Assembly: GCA_900540145.1 (NCBI GenBank)
Contig: UQEW01000014.1
Location: 1-35,193, forward strand
Direction: 5' to 3'
DNA: 35,193 nt
Origin: an uncultured Eubacteriales bacterium
GTDB taxonomy: Bacteria; Bacillota; Clostridia; Peptostreptococcales; Anaerovoracaceae
In this document: positions 1 through 8,234 of the stretch, one piece after another
Position numbering within the stretch: position 1 is the first letter of the stretch
How the letters are laid out: each line of letters starts with the position of its first letter
Translations under genes and position numbers: made by a program
The notes under the pieces: generated by a model
Told to the model about the DNA's origin: nothing
Database searches by the model: none
Seen by the model: only the letters and a program-made list of their open reading frames with translations

Positions 1-108
1 AGTAGCATACTACTTGAGATTTAGGCTTTCAATGTGCCTGCTATTTGACCCTTACGATTTTCGTATACTTTGTATCATGTTTTTCAATAAAAAGTATTAT
101 TGGCGGCG

Positions 109-192
109 GATCTAAGCATGCCATTCTAAGCTAGACGATCTAAGCATGCCATTCTAAGCTAGACGATCTAATCATGCTCTTCTAAGCCGGCC
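109..192. repeat. Three tandem 28-bp repeats
   Basis: Two identical 28-bp units lie at 109-136 and 137-164, followed by a diverged third unit at 165-192. Each carries the words GATCTAAGCATG and TTCTAAGC. A further degenerate stretch with CTAAGC/CTGAGC words runs on to about 235. No reading frame of note crosses them. Their role is unknown; they could be remnants of a larger array that starts before the window, or slippage products. Confidence 0.85.
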
Positions 193-277
193 AATAAAGG
201 CGCGATTTTCTGAGCTGGCCAATCTAAGCAGACTGTGCTATAACAGAATTAAGCACCGAGCCAACAATGTTAATATG

Positions 278-312
278 CGTTGCTTGTAGCAACGAAAACA
301 TTTTCATATACT
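278..312 (+). promoter_or_regulatory. Putative promoter with dyad, upstream of XRE gene
   Basis: A -35-like TTGTAG (284-289) and a -10-like TATACT (307-312) are 17 bp apart. A perfect dyad CGTTGCT-TGT-AGCAACG (278-294) overlaps the -35. XRE regulators often bind such dyads over their own promoter, so this may be an autoregulatory operator. The dyad is seen; the role is inferred. Confidence 0.4.
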
Positions 313-347
313 AGCGGTAACGATAGAGAGAAAGAAGGTTATCCATA

Positions 348-857
348 ATGTTAAATGAAAATATTAGAGCAATCAGAAAATCGAAAGGACTTTCGCAAGA
401 TGAGCTGGCCATTAAATTAAACGTAGTGCGGCAGACCGTTTCTAAATGGGAAAACGGATTATCAGTTCCTGATTCCGATATGTTGATCTCCATATCGGAG
501 GTGCTTGAGACTCCGGTAAGCGTTTTGCTTGGGGAAGCTGTTCCCGAGGCCAAAGCTGACGATTTAAAAGCGATTTGCGAAAAACTTGAGGTTATAAACC
601 TGCAGCTTGCGCAAAGGAAGAAAACAAGGCAAAAAATATTTTTTTGGATGCTTATCACGTTATGTGCAGTTATAGTAGCGGTTTCGGCAGCCCTCATAGT
701 ATTGAACAGCCCGTACCTGGGCTGGGATTACAGCGACCCCGAAACCGCGGTTTTCGGAACAGCCTATCACGTCTTTGAATGGCTGTTTGTCAGACTGGCC
801 CCTGTCGTATTCATAGGAGCGATCGTCGGAATCTTCCTGATTCGCAAAAAAATATAG
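348..857 (+). CDS. XRE-family regulator with C-terminal membrane segments
   Basis: Residues 1-65 form a Cro/C1-type helix-turn-helix domain: QDELAIKLNVVRQTVSKWENG holds the usual turn and recognition helix, followed by a PDSDMLISISEVL helix. After a charged linker come two hydrophobic stretches, about residues 95-120 and 145-166, ending in a positively charged tail (RKK). This is a common Firmicute layout of a DNA-binding head tethered to the membrane, possibly for sensing envelope signals. The start is preceded by an AAGAAGG ribosome site. It converges with the methyltransferase gene, only 13 bp from its end. The target is unknown; autoregulation through the upstream dyad is plausible. Confidence 0.85.
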   Translation: MLNENIRAIRKSKGLSQDELAIKLNVVRQTVSKWENGLSVPDSDMLISISEVLETPVSVLLGEAVPEAKADDLKAICEKLEVINLQLAQRKKTRQKIFFWMLITLCAVIVAVSAALIVLNSPYLGWDYSDPETAVFGTAYHVFEWLFVRLAPVVFIGAIVGIFLIRKKI

Positions 858-870
858 AGAAATTTGTGCT

Positions 871-1410
871 TCACAGGGCGGTTCCTTTTTTAGGGACAAA
901 AAATTTAGTCATGTCAATTTGTTCATGCTTTAAAAGCTCAACCTTGTTTTTAATTCCGCCGCCATAGCCGGTTAAGCTTCCGTTGGAGCCGACGACTCTG
1001 TGGCAAGGAATAATAATGCAAATAGGATTCCAGCCGACAGCGCCGCCCACTGCCTGGCTGGACATTCTTTCAATGCCTCTGTTTTTGGCTATAATCTTTG
1101 AGATATCATGATAAGTTAAGGTGCTTCCGAAAGGTATGCTGTTCATGATATCTATTACTTCTTTTCTAAAGGGCGTTAAATTGTTTACCTTGTATTTTGG
1201 GATGAAATCCGGATTTTTTCCGCTGAAATAGGCGTCCAGCCATCGGCTGGTTTCTTTGAAAATAGGCAGCTCTTTTTCTTCACAGTCGGTGATATGATTT
1301 GAAGCGTCTCTTGAGCCGACAAACCATAGTCCTGTTAAATATTCGCCGTCGCTGTTCATTAACATATTGTCAAAATTTTCAGGTGTCTCATATATCCATT
1401 TGTATACCAT
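871..1410 (-). CDS. ogt: Methylated-DNA-[protein]-cysteine S-methyltransferase
   Basis: This suicide enzyme transfers O6-alkyl groups from guanine onto its own cysteine. The active-site motif PCHRVVG is present with the acceptor at Cys136, followed by the usual SLTGYGGG loop and the KxxLLxHE helix. The helix-turn-helix region around SQAVGGAVGWNP inserts into DNA. I chose the start at 1410 because GGAGG lies six bases before it; an upstream in-frame ATG at 1440 has no such site. The protein is then 179 residues, normal for the family. It follows the Ada-AlkA gene on the same strand, so the two probably form an alkylation-repair operon. Confidence 0.93.
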   Translation of the reverse strand: MVYKWIYETPENFDNMLMNSDGEYLTGLWFVGSRDASNHITDCEEKELPIFKETSRWLDAYFSGKNPDFIPKYKVNNLTPFRKEVIDIMNSIPFGSTLTYHDISKIIAKNRGIERMSSQAVGGAVGWNPICIIIPCHRVVGSNGSLTGYGGGIKNKVELLKHEQIDMTKFFVPKKGTAL

Positions 1411-1470
1411 AGTTACCTCCCGCATATTCTTTCTGTACATTTCTTTGCACTTTCTTTCCGCATACTCTTC

Positions 1471-2805
1471 CTATATTTCCCACAAACCGATAGTCAAATA
1501 AGTTCTATACGGCTTATATTTATCAAAAATTTTTACGTCTCTTATGTCCTTTTCTTTAAAGAGTTTTTGACAGCATAATCGGTATCCAACAACACATCTG
1601 ATTCACTCATAGCCCTCATGGCTACATAATTTGCAGTCCATTGGCCAATACCTTTTATCCTCAACATTTTATCCATTACATCGCGGTTATCGATGATTTC
1701 TTTAAAAGATATATTTTCGTAGACAAGAAAATCTGCAATGCCCTTTATGGCGTCCGCCTTTGGCCGCGACATTTTTAAAGCGCATAGTTCATCATAAATA
1801 TTATCAAACTTTGATATGTCTTCAGGGATGGGAAATATGTATTCCAGCCCAGGGATAGTTGTTTTTAGTTTTTTGCCGTACTTTTGGCAAAATTCGGATA
1901 AAACCTCTGTGGCGTTTTCGACGCTTATTAATTGACCCATGATAGCTCTGGCAACCATTTCAAAGTCGTTTGATGAACCGGGAATTCTGGTGCCTAATTT
2001 AAAACAGCCGGGTATTATATCATTTGCGCTCTTTAAAACATCGTATACTGCATAAGGGTCAGAGTTTAAGTCGAATATGTTTTTTACAATACTCAGTACC
2101 TGGGGCAGAACTCTTACGAGGTTTTCGGAGATGGTTACTTCCAATGCTGACTTTGACTCATTGTTAGATACAATTATATAACCGTAAACATAGGAGTCAT
2201 TCTTTTTAACGGCGATAGTTTTGTAGTATTTATTGTTTTCAACCTTTTCAATTTTAGGAATAGCTCGGCGATATCTTATATTTGCTTTTAAATGAATCAT
2301 TAAACCCGCGCAAACTTTTAAACCCCGATGCATATGCCACATCTAGGATGTTTAGATTTGTGTCCGTTAACAAATTTTTGGCTAATAGCAATCTTGAGGT
2401 CTCTATGTAATTTATAGGAGAGATGTTCAGCTCATTTTTAAAAATTCTTCTTAGATGACGGGCGCTGATGTTTAATTTTAACGACAAGTCCTGGAGAGTA
2501 TTATCTTCAAGAAAACCATCATCAATTAATCTTAAAGCTTTTTTTAGTATCTGATGAGAAGAATCCACCTTGGCGTTTCCGGGAGCCAGTTCCGGCCTGC
2601 ATATGAGGCATGGTCTGTAGCCGTTGACCTCTGCTTCAGCAGCACTTTTATAAAAGATGCAATTATCTTTTTTAGGCATTTTAGCGTTGCACACAGGTCT
2701 GCAATAAATGCCAGTTGAAGAAACTCCCATAAAATACTTTCCATCCAGCCTCTTATCTTTTGATTTAAAAGCTTCATAAAAAGAATCAAAATTTTTGCCG
2801 TCCAT
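1471..2805 (-). pseudogene. Ada-AlkA fusion (alkylation sensor plus 3-methyladenine glycosylase), frameshifted twice
   Basis: The first part (2805 to about 2275) encodes an Ada zinc domain with ligands Cys35, Cys39, Cys66 and Cys69 and an AraC-type helix-turn-helix. It runs into a stop at 2254-2256. The next frame continues with an AlkA N-domain and an HhH-GPD glycosylase domain (HhH loop RIKGIGQWTANY, catalytic Asp in LLDTDYAVK) and stops at 1542. A third frame then supplies the missing C-terminus, including KPYRTYLTIGLWEI, ending at 1471. So the coding sense is intact but broken at about 2265-2285 and about 1555-1570. Adding one A to the A5 run near 1570 would restore the last frame. The start at 2805 has AGAGGAG upstream. 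It is either a recent pseudogene or carries assembly errors. Confidence 0.85.
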
Positions 2806-2824
2806 AATTTTCTCCTCTGACTGA

Positions 2825-2833
2825 ATTATACCA
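2825..2833 (-). promoter_or_regulatory. Extended -10 promoter of the alkylation-repair operon
   Basis: On the minus strand TGG-TATAAT forms an extended -10 element, about 20 bp before the Ada-AlkA start. No convincing -35 is seen, which fits a promoter that depends on an activator such as methylated Ada. The activation is inferred. Confidence 0.5.
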
Positions 2834-2876
2834 CAATTCAACTATGTTTCTAGCCGTTTTCGGACATATAAACACA

Positions 2877-2904
2877 TTGACAAGGGATAGCGCTCTGCTA
2901 TAAT
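2877..2904 (+). promoter_or_regulatory. Consensus sigma-A promoter of the SUFU/TPR gene
   Basis: A perfect TTGACA (2877-2882) and a perfect TATAAT (2899-2904) are separated by 16 bp. Transcription should start near 2911, about 50 bases before the ribosome site AGGAGGG of the 1513-residue gene. Confidence 0.85.
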
Positions 2905-2963
2905 CAAAATGTTAAAGGAAAAATTTTTATAAAACTAAGGAGAAAAACAACAGGAGGGAATAA

Positions 2964-5900
2964 ATGGATTTGTTGAAGCAATGCCAAAAATGGATAGAAG
3001 AAGGGAAAGAGCAGAGAGTAATTGAAGAAATTGAGGCGATGCCTGCTGATGAACGAACGCCGGAGCTGGACAGCGAGCTGGCAAGGGCATACAATTGCTT
3101 GGCAGAACCAAAGGATAAAGGCCTTTTCGAGAAAGCAATCTCTTTGCTTAAACTCCATGAAGAATATTTTGCAGGGGACCACAAATGGAACTACAGGATG
3201 GCATATGCTTACTATTTTTTGGGGCAAGAGGGTCTTGCTCTTAAGTATTTTGAGAAGGCGTTGGAAGCTCGTCCCGGAGACAAAGATACAGAAGAGTTTA
3301 TTGAAGATTGCCGGAATCGTCTTGCGCTTCCATGGTTTGAAAAGAATTTTCGCAAAAGGACACAAGATGCATGGATAGCCTTTCAACGAGAAGAAGAAAC
3401 CTTGCGTCTATTAGTGGATGCCCGAAAGCAAGGGGACGAATCTGAAAAAATAATCGCACGATTTGATAAAATACTAAAAAATGCTTTTACAGATGTTGCC
3501 TTCGAAGTGGGATTTGATGGAAAAAAATATCAATTAACGCTGATTCCTGAAGGAGATAAAAGCAAACTGTTTCCTTTAATCTATTTCCAAAATCATGCTC
3601 CGGCGGCCGTACTGGAATGTTGGGACATTTGGGTAGGACGGCAAGCGAGCCAAGGCTTTGATTTGCAAATCGACAAGGTGCGCGTGTCAACAGAAGATGT
3701 GATGGTACGGGTTGAAAAAATCAGCAACAATAGCATATCTTTGACACTTTATTGTGAAAAGCTCATTCCTTTGCTCCATGAAAATGAAAATAAAGCCTGG
3801 TGGATACTTTCTTCTCTCACAGATCAAGCATTAGGAGAAATTAACGCTATCGCTTTGATAGAAAGTTTTGACGTAGAAGAATATCTTAGAAAAGGAAAAG
3901 ATTATGTATCTTTGTCGGACCTTTTGCAGGTGATAAAAAATATGGGGATAGTTCTTTGTTCAGATGCTGAAGAATATTTAGAAAACAGCTATCAGACATA
4001 TGAGATGGAACCTGTCGAGGATACCGATGCCGACTGGAGGCTGGACACTTATATCGGAACTACTCGTTTGCCGGCTATCATTCAAGATTATTTGATGAAT
4101 GAAAGCAGAGTGGTCGATGAATACCATGCAGATGGCATTGCAGCCGGGTTTTTAATTTATCCGTTGAATAGTTTTTCCGGAGATGAAAGAGCGAAGGAAA
4201 TATTGGATATGCGAGATGCTCTTGAAGAGGCAATAGCAGAAGCGGCAGGAGAAGATGCAGTGACGTTTTTAGGGGGAGCCACGGGACTTTATTGCGGATA
4301 TCTGGATTTTATAGCGTGGGATATTTCTCCGGTGTTAGAAGCAGCAGAAGACTTTTTCAGGAAAAGTGGATTAGACTGGGCAGCTTTTCATTCTTTCCGC
4401 CGAGACGTAAGCACAGTTAAGCTGTTCGAAAAAGAAGCTTATGATGAAAATGGCGAAGCGGCGGAAGATCCGCAGATAGACCCGCAGACAGGTTCTCTTT
4501 TAAGCCTGCAAGATATAGAAACGCTGGAATCCTTTGAGGAAGACGGAAGAGGATATTTTTATAAAATGCTGGACTATTTGATGGATTTTATTGAGAGGGG
4601 AATTTCGTCCGGCAGATTTACAGAAAAGCAAGCTCATGAAGACTTGCAGATAGCTTTATGGCATGCTTTTGCCTGCCTGAACATAGATGAGTACGAGTAT
4701 TATTATCGGGGAGCGCAGTGGATGCCTGCTTCAGAAAAGAACGCTAAAGGATGCGGCAAATGGTACTACCGATATTCTGTAGCCCTGATGTATTGCGGCA
4801 AACTGGAAGAGTCCTTAAAATACGCTCGAATGGGAATTGAAGAAGAGCCGGAATATCCGTGGACATGGCTTCAAATAGCTAAGTTGGAATCTCATTTTGG
4901 CAATAAAAAGGGAGCTTTAGAGGCAGTAAAACAAGGTTTGGATTTGGTTCCGGATGATTATGAATTTATCACTTTGCAAAGAGAAATTACAGAAGGCGCT
5001 ACATTGGAGCAGATGGAGTACCATTGGATAGACCCGTATTTCGATTACAATCTTCAAGAAGGACTGGACGATGAGGCTGAAGCTAAGATGCAGTCAATTT
5101 CTTGCATATTAGTCGATGCAGAGGGGCTAGCGAAATTTAAAGAGATATTCAATACGGAAGACACAGATTGGGTAAAAGATTCGCCTTATTGCAGTTTCCA
5201 TTATATTGTGGGAGAGACAGAAGTGGAACTGGTATTCTGTATGAACGAGGCGGGACTTTCAAAACTGAAGAAAGAATGGCTCATTGCGCAAAAAGAATGT
5301 CTGGATGAAGGAAAATGGCTTAATATGCCGGGATCTGAAGGAGAGACAGGAGTATTAGACACAGTCTTTTTCAGACTGAACCATACTGTAAGCTTGATAT
5401 ACAGGGCACAGAAACAAGCGGAAAAAGAAGGCGAAGAAGATTTCGTCAGAGAAGATGAAAAGACAAGATACTTCCAGGTTTGGCTGAAAGAGGACGGAAC
5501 GCCGGATGGACCTCCTCTCGAAATCGTAACGGGCGAGGATTCCAAGCTGGAACATGTTAAAGAGCCTCAGCTGTTAGCGGAGGAATTTGATTTAGAGGCT
5601 TATACCCAGGAAGAGATGGAAGCCATAGAAAATCATATCGAAACATATTTGGGACCTGTAAAAAACGTTTTCCATGAATTGGTATCTACAGATATCCATG
5701 TAGACATATGCATTGTTAAACCAGGAGCAGGGAGAGATTACTATTCTCTTGTCACCATGGGAATGGGAGCTCATCAGATGAACGTTCCGGAAGAGCTTAA
5801 AGACCATCAGCTTGACAGGGCTGAGATGATTATTGCCCTGCCGTCTGATTGGAAGCTGGACGAAGAGTCTTTGCAAGATGAAAAGTGGTACTGGCCTATC

Positions 5901-7505
5901 AGATTATTGAAAACCCTGGCCAGATTGCCTATTTCCAACGATACATGGCTTGGATGGGGGCATACTTTGGACCATCAAAAAGCCTTCGCTGATGATACAG
6001 ACTTGTGCGGCGCTTTGCTGGTATCTCCTCAACAGGTAAAAGAAGGAGGAGAAGCTTGCTATATCGGTGATGGGAAAGTCATTAATTTTTATCAGGTAAT
6101 ACCTCTATATCGCGATGAAATGGATTATAAACAAGCCCATAACGCAGAATCTTTGCTGAAAAAAATGGACAATGTCAGCTTCGTGGTTCATCCTAACCGT
6201 CCCAACGGACTTACGTCTGAGTCAATAGAAGACATTACCTATGATAGTTCCGTTATGGATGATGGAATGTGGCATGTGGAAAGCATATATGAGAAAAATC
6301 TTCCTGTAGATACCATAACAGCCTACAATCACATGGCTATATACCTGCGTTGGTGCATTGAGCATAATCTGATGAGTATGGAATTCCTGAATCAATATTG
6401 GAATGAAGCTATGGAAGTGAAGCTTACGCCTGATGAAGTTGATTTGAGAGTGTTCATAAGGGATAATTTGAATGGACAGCTTACTTTTGACCTTTTCGAT
6501 GAAGAGGGAGAAGCATTCTCCAACTATTATTACGGATATGGTGAAGAACCCCATTTTACTTCTGATATAGATGACTATGCGCTGAAGTATTTCGGACCTG
6601 CTCGTTATCATTCCGATGAGTTTAAAGATGAGGCATATTTATTTATCCCGTTTGATGAAGAGTATTATCGGCAAATGGCCCAAATAATCCAAGACAGATG
6701 GCAGTGCTGGCAGAATTTGGACATAGGTGAGGAAACAGAGCCTTCAGAATTGGCGCAGGCCATTATGAGATATATGGATTGCGAGTGTAAATACTTTCCT
6801 CCGATGTCAGATGACGATCCCATAACTGCCGCTTTCGGATATGCTCAAAGGCTGGGAGTCAGGGAAAGCTTTGTGCCGATACTGATAAAAACAGATGAGA
6901 TCCTTTGGGAAAGTCTCATGATCAATTCAGACCCTGACAACGAAGCTTCAGAAGATTATCAGTTCAACGAACAGGCAGTGGCAGAGTATCGCCGTACTGT
7001 TTTAAAAAATCCTGTTAAAGACGGGAAAGCTGTTTTAAACGGCATGACAAGACAGCGAAACATTCGCCTTGTTGAGGATGAATGGTGTGCAGACGCTGTG
7101 CAAATGACAGGCGACAGGCCAATACAACAATTTTCATCATATTGGGATCATCAGACAGGAATGACTTGCCCTCTGATTTTGGCAAAAATACCCGTAGATA
7201 AGCCTTGGGACGTTTTTGCTTATTTGCCTTTCGGCGGATGGAATGAATGTCCCGGAACAGAAGATTTGAGGGCAATTTCGAAATACTGGTATGAACAGTA
7301 TGGTGCGGTCCCTGCTGTTATTACCCATGACGAGTTGGAATTCAGATTGACAATTCCGGCTCCGGCAGAAAAGGTTATAGAACTCGCCGAAGAACATTAT
7401 AGCTTCTGCCCAGATACCATAGAACAGGGACCGGAGAATATTACGATCACCCAGCTGGCAGACATTCTCAGGAAAGCATATGTTTGGTATTTTTGGTGGG
7501 ATTGA
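2964..7505 (+). CDS. 1513-residue TPR / SUFU / DUF4253 multidomain protein
   Basis: A large soluble, acidic protein without signal peptide or membrane segments. Residues about 1-125 and 590-675 look like TPR repeats (for example a YAYYFLGQEGLALKYFEKAL helix pair). Residues about 880-1075 match the suppressor-of-fused (SUFU) domain, with HVDICIV, LPSDW, WPIRLLKTLARLP, TWLGWGHT and a VIPLYRDEMDYK end. The last about 110 residues match DUF4253: FGGWNECPG, KYWYEQYGA, THDELEFR, FCPDT and the terminal YFWWD. The parts between (about 130-580 and 680-880) are unassigned. Bacterial SUFU proteins are known as immunity proteins in polymorphic-toxin systems; no toxin gene is next to it here, so its role is open. 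It has a consensus promoter and AGGAGGG, and stands alone in its transcript. Confidence 0.8.
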   Translation: MDLLKQCQKWIEEGKEQRVIEEIEAMPADERTPELDSELARAYNCLAEPKDKGLFEKAISLLKLHEEYFAGDHKWNYRMAYAYYFLGQEGLALKYFEKALEARPGDKDTEEFIEDCRNRLALPWFEKNFRKRTQDAWIAFQREEETLRLLVDARKQGDESEKIIARFDKILKNAFTDVAFEVGFDGKKYQLTLIPEGDKSKLFPLIYFQNHAPAAVLECWDIWVGRQASQGFDLQIDKVRVSTEDVMVRVEKISNNSISLTLYCEKLIPLLHENENKAWWILSSLTDQALGEINAIALIESFDVEEYLRKGKDYVSLSDLLQVIKNMGIVLCSDAEEYLENSYQTYEMEPVEDTDADWRLDTYIGTTRLPAIIQDYLMNESRVVDEYHADGIAAGFLIYPLNSFSGDERAKEILDMRDALEEAIAEAAGEDAVTFLGGATGLYCGYLDFIAWDISPVLEAAEDFFRKSGLDWAAFHSFRRDVSTVKLFEKEAYDENGEAAEDPQIDPQTGSLLSLQDIETLESFEEDGRGYFYKMLDYLMDFIERGISSGRFTEKQAHEDLQIALWHAFACLNIDEYEYYYRGAQWMPASEKNAKGCGKWYYRYSVALMYCGKLEESLKYARMGIEEEPEYPWTWLQIAKLESHFGNKKGALEAVKQGLDLVPDDYEFITLQREITEGATLEQMEYHWIDPYFDYNLQEGLDDEAEAKMQSISCILVDAEGLAKFKEIFNTEDTDWVKDSPYCSFHYIVGETEVELVFCMNEAGLSKLKKEWLIAQKECLDEGKWLNMPGSEGETGVLDTVFFRLNHTVSLIYRAQKQAEKEGEEDFVREDEKTRYFQVWLKEDGTPDGPPLEIVTGEDSKLEHVKEPQLLAEEFDLEAYTQEEMEAIENHIETYLGPVKNVFHELVSTDIHVDICIVKPGAGRDYYSLVTMGMGAHQMNVPEELKDHQLDRAEMIIALPSDWKLDEESLQDEKWYWPIRLLKTLARLPISNDTWLGWGHTLDHQKAFADDTDLCGALLVSPQQVKEGGEACYIGDGKVINFYQVIPLYRDEMDYKQAHNAESLLKKMDNVSFVVHPNRPNGLTSESIEDITYDSSVMDDGMWHVESIYEKNLPVDTITAYNHMAIYLRWCIEHNLMSMEFLNQYWNEAMEVKLTPDEVDLRVFIRDNLNGQLTFDLFDEEGEAFSNYYYGYGEEPHFTSDIDDYALKYFGPARYHSDEFKDEAYLFIPFDEEYYRQMAQIIQDRWQCWQNLDIGEETEPSELAQAIMRYMDCECKYFPPMSDDDPITAAFGYAQRLGVRESFVPILIKTDEILWESLMINSDPDNEASEDYQFNEQAVAEYRRTVLKNPVKDGKAVLNGMTRQRNIRLVEDEWCADAVQMTGDRPIQQFSSYWDHQTGMTCPLILAKIPVDKPWDVFAYLPFGGWNECPGTEDLRAISKYWYEQYGAVPAVITHDELEFRLTIPAPAEKVIELAEEHYSFCPDTIEQGPENITITQLADILRKAYVWYFWWD

Positions 7506-7557
7506 TAACTTCACATTTCATTTAAATGTTGTAATATTTTTTAAATTTATGTCAGAC

Positions 7558-7589
7558 GGGGCTGCCTCGAATTAATTCGGGTCAGCCCC
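7558..7589 (+). terminator. Hairpin after the SUFU/TPR gene
   Basis: GGGGCTG and CAGCCCC form a 7-bp stem, extended inside by CGAA/TTCG. It is about 50 bases after the stop. The following T-run is poor (TGTGGTTTTC), so efficiency is uncertain. Confidence 0.6.
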
Positions 7590-7691
7590 TGTGGTTTTCA
7601 TACAAACTCTACGTTGGCTTCTTGCTAATATATTAAAAATATAGGCAACATTGTTTGCTTTTTTTCCTTATTTTGTATGTCGAAAAACGTC

Positions 7692-7788
7692 GATGTTGGC
7701 TTTTTGCCGGCATCTCGCCTGCGCAGACATCAGTTTTTGTGATTTATGTAATCCAAAATCAGATAAACATCACAAAAAGGCCAACATC
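7692..7788. repeat. Nested inverted repeats in an intergenic region
   Basis: GATGTTGGC-TTTTTG (7692-7706) is the reverse complement, with one extra base, of 7773-7788. Inside it TTTTTGTGAT (7734-7743) is the exact reverse complement of 7769-7778. Both pairs share the downstream arm, so the RNA could adopt two alternative hairpins. I see no reading frame or family match between 7590 and 7890. Confidence 0.7.
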
Positions 7789-7890
7789 TCATTTAAATAT
7801 TACGCCATTCGTCACACTTCGACACGCTTTGTTGTCTAATCGGAGGTCTTGAAGAAAAAAAGCCAACGGCACTGCTCCGCCCGAGGGGGG

Positions 7891-8012
7891 CTATGATACA
7901 AAATTAGAAATTTTGTAATTTTGTCAGCAATTTTACATAAAATGGAATTTTACGGGCGTGAAAACGGCGAAAAATGTAAAAAATCATGAAAAAAAGAAAA
8001 AAGTCTGCAAAA
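7891..8012 (+). repeat. Dispersed intergenic repeat, copy 1
   Basis: This AT-rich stretch of about 122 bp matches, as its reverse complement, the stretch at 17384-17507. Shared blocks include TCATGATTTTTTACATTTTT, CTGACAAAATTACAAAA and GCAGACTTTTTT; by eye identity is about three quarters. It contains no reading frame. One end passes into a strong hairpin at 8000-8032. It may be a miniature mobile element or a conserved untranslated element. Confidence 0.75.
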
Positions 8013-8032
8013 CATGTCATTTTGCAGACTTT
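8000..8032. other. Perfect 13-bp hairpin at the edge of the repeat
   Basis: AAAGTCTGCAAAA and TTTTGCAGACTTT form a perfect 13-bp stem around a 7-base loop. It resembles a terminator but lacks a long T-run outside the stem. It sits exactly between the dispersed repeat and the aldo/keto reductase remnant. Confidence 0.75.
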
Positions 8033-8033
8033 A

Positions 8034-8195
8034 ATATGGATGCAGGACAATTCCTATGAAAAATGTCAGAAAGCCGTAGACTTAGCCCTTGCAGAACCCT
8101 TGAAGAAGCGTATGAAGCAGGTAAAGTCAAAGCCATAGGCATGGCCAACTGTTATCCGCAGATTATAGCAGACATGGCAGATCCAAATGGACGTA
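8034..8195 (+). pseudogene. Aldo/keto reductase remnant
   Basis: Two pieces of an aldo/keto reductase can be read. From 8034, IWMQDNSYEKCQKAVDLALA matches the family segment usually written LWIQDAGYE...AFEKSL. From 8096, in another frame, TLEEAYEAGKVKAIGMANCY matches the family segment ALEELYKEGKIRAIGVSNF and continues to about 8190. The roughly 20 residues expected between them, with the DLYLIHQP strand, are deleted. There is no start, N-terminus or C-terminus. The remnant abuts the hairpin end of the dispersed repeat. Confidence 0.75.
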
Positions 8196-8234
8196 TCTTT
8201 TTCTGTATGCTACAATTTAGACATGAAGAGGAAC

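Noticed and set aside
109..192. CRISPR array
   Set aside because: The 28-bp units are directly adjacent, with no spacers, and no cas genes are present.
7651..7852. Small cysteine-rich proteins of about 62-65 residues
   Set aside because: They lack ribosome sites, lie inside inverted repeats and resemble no protein.
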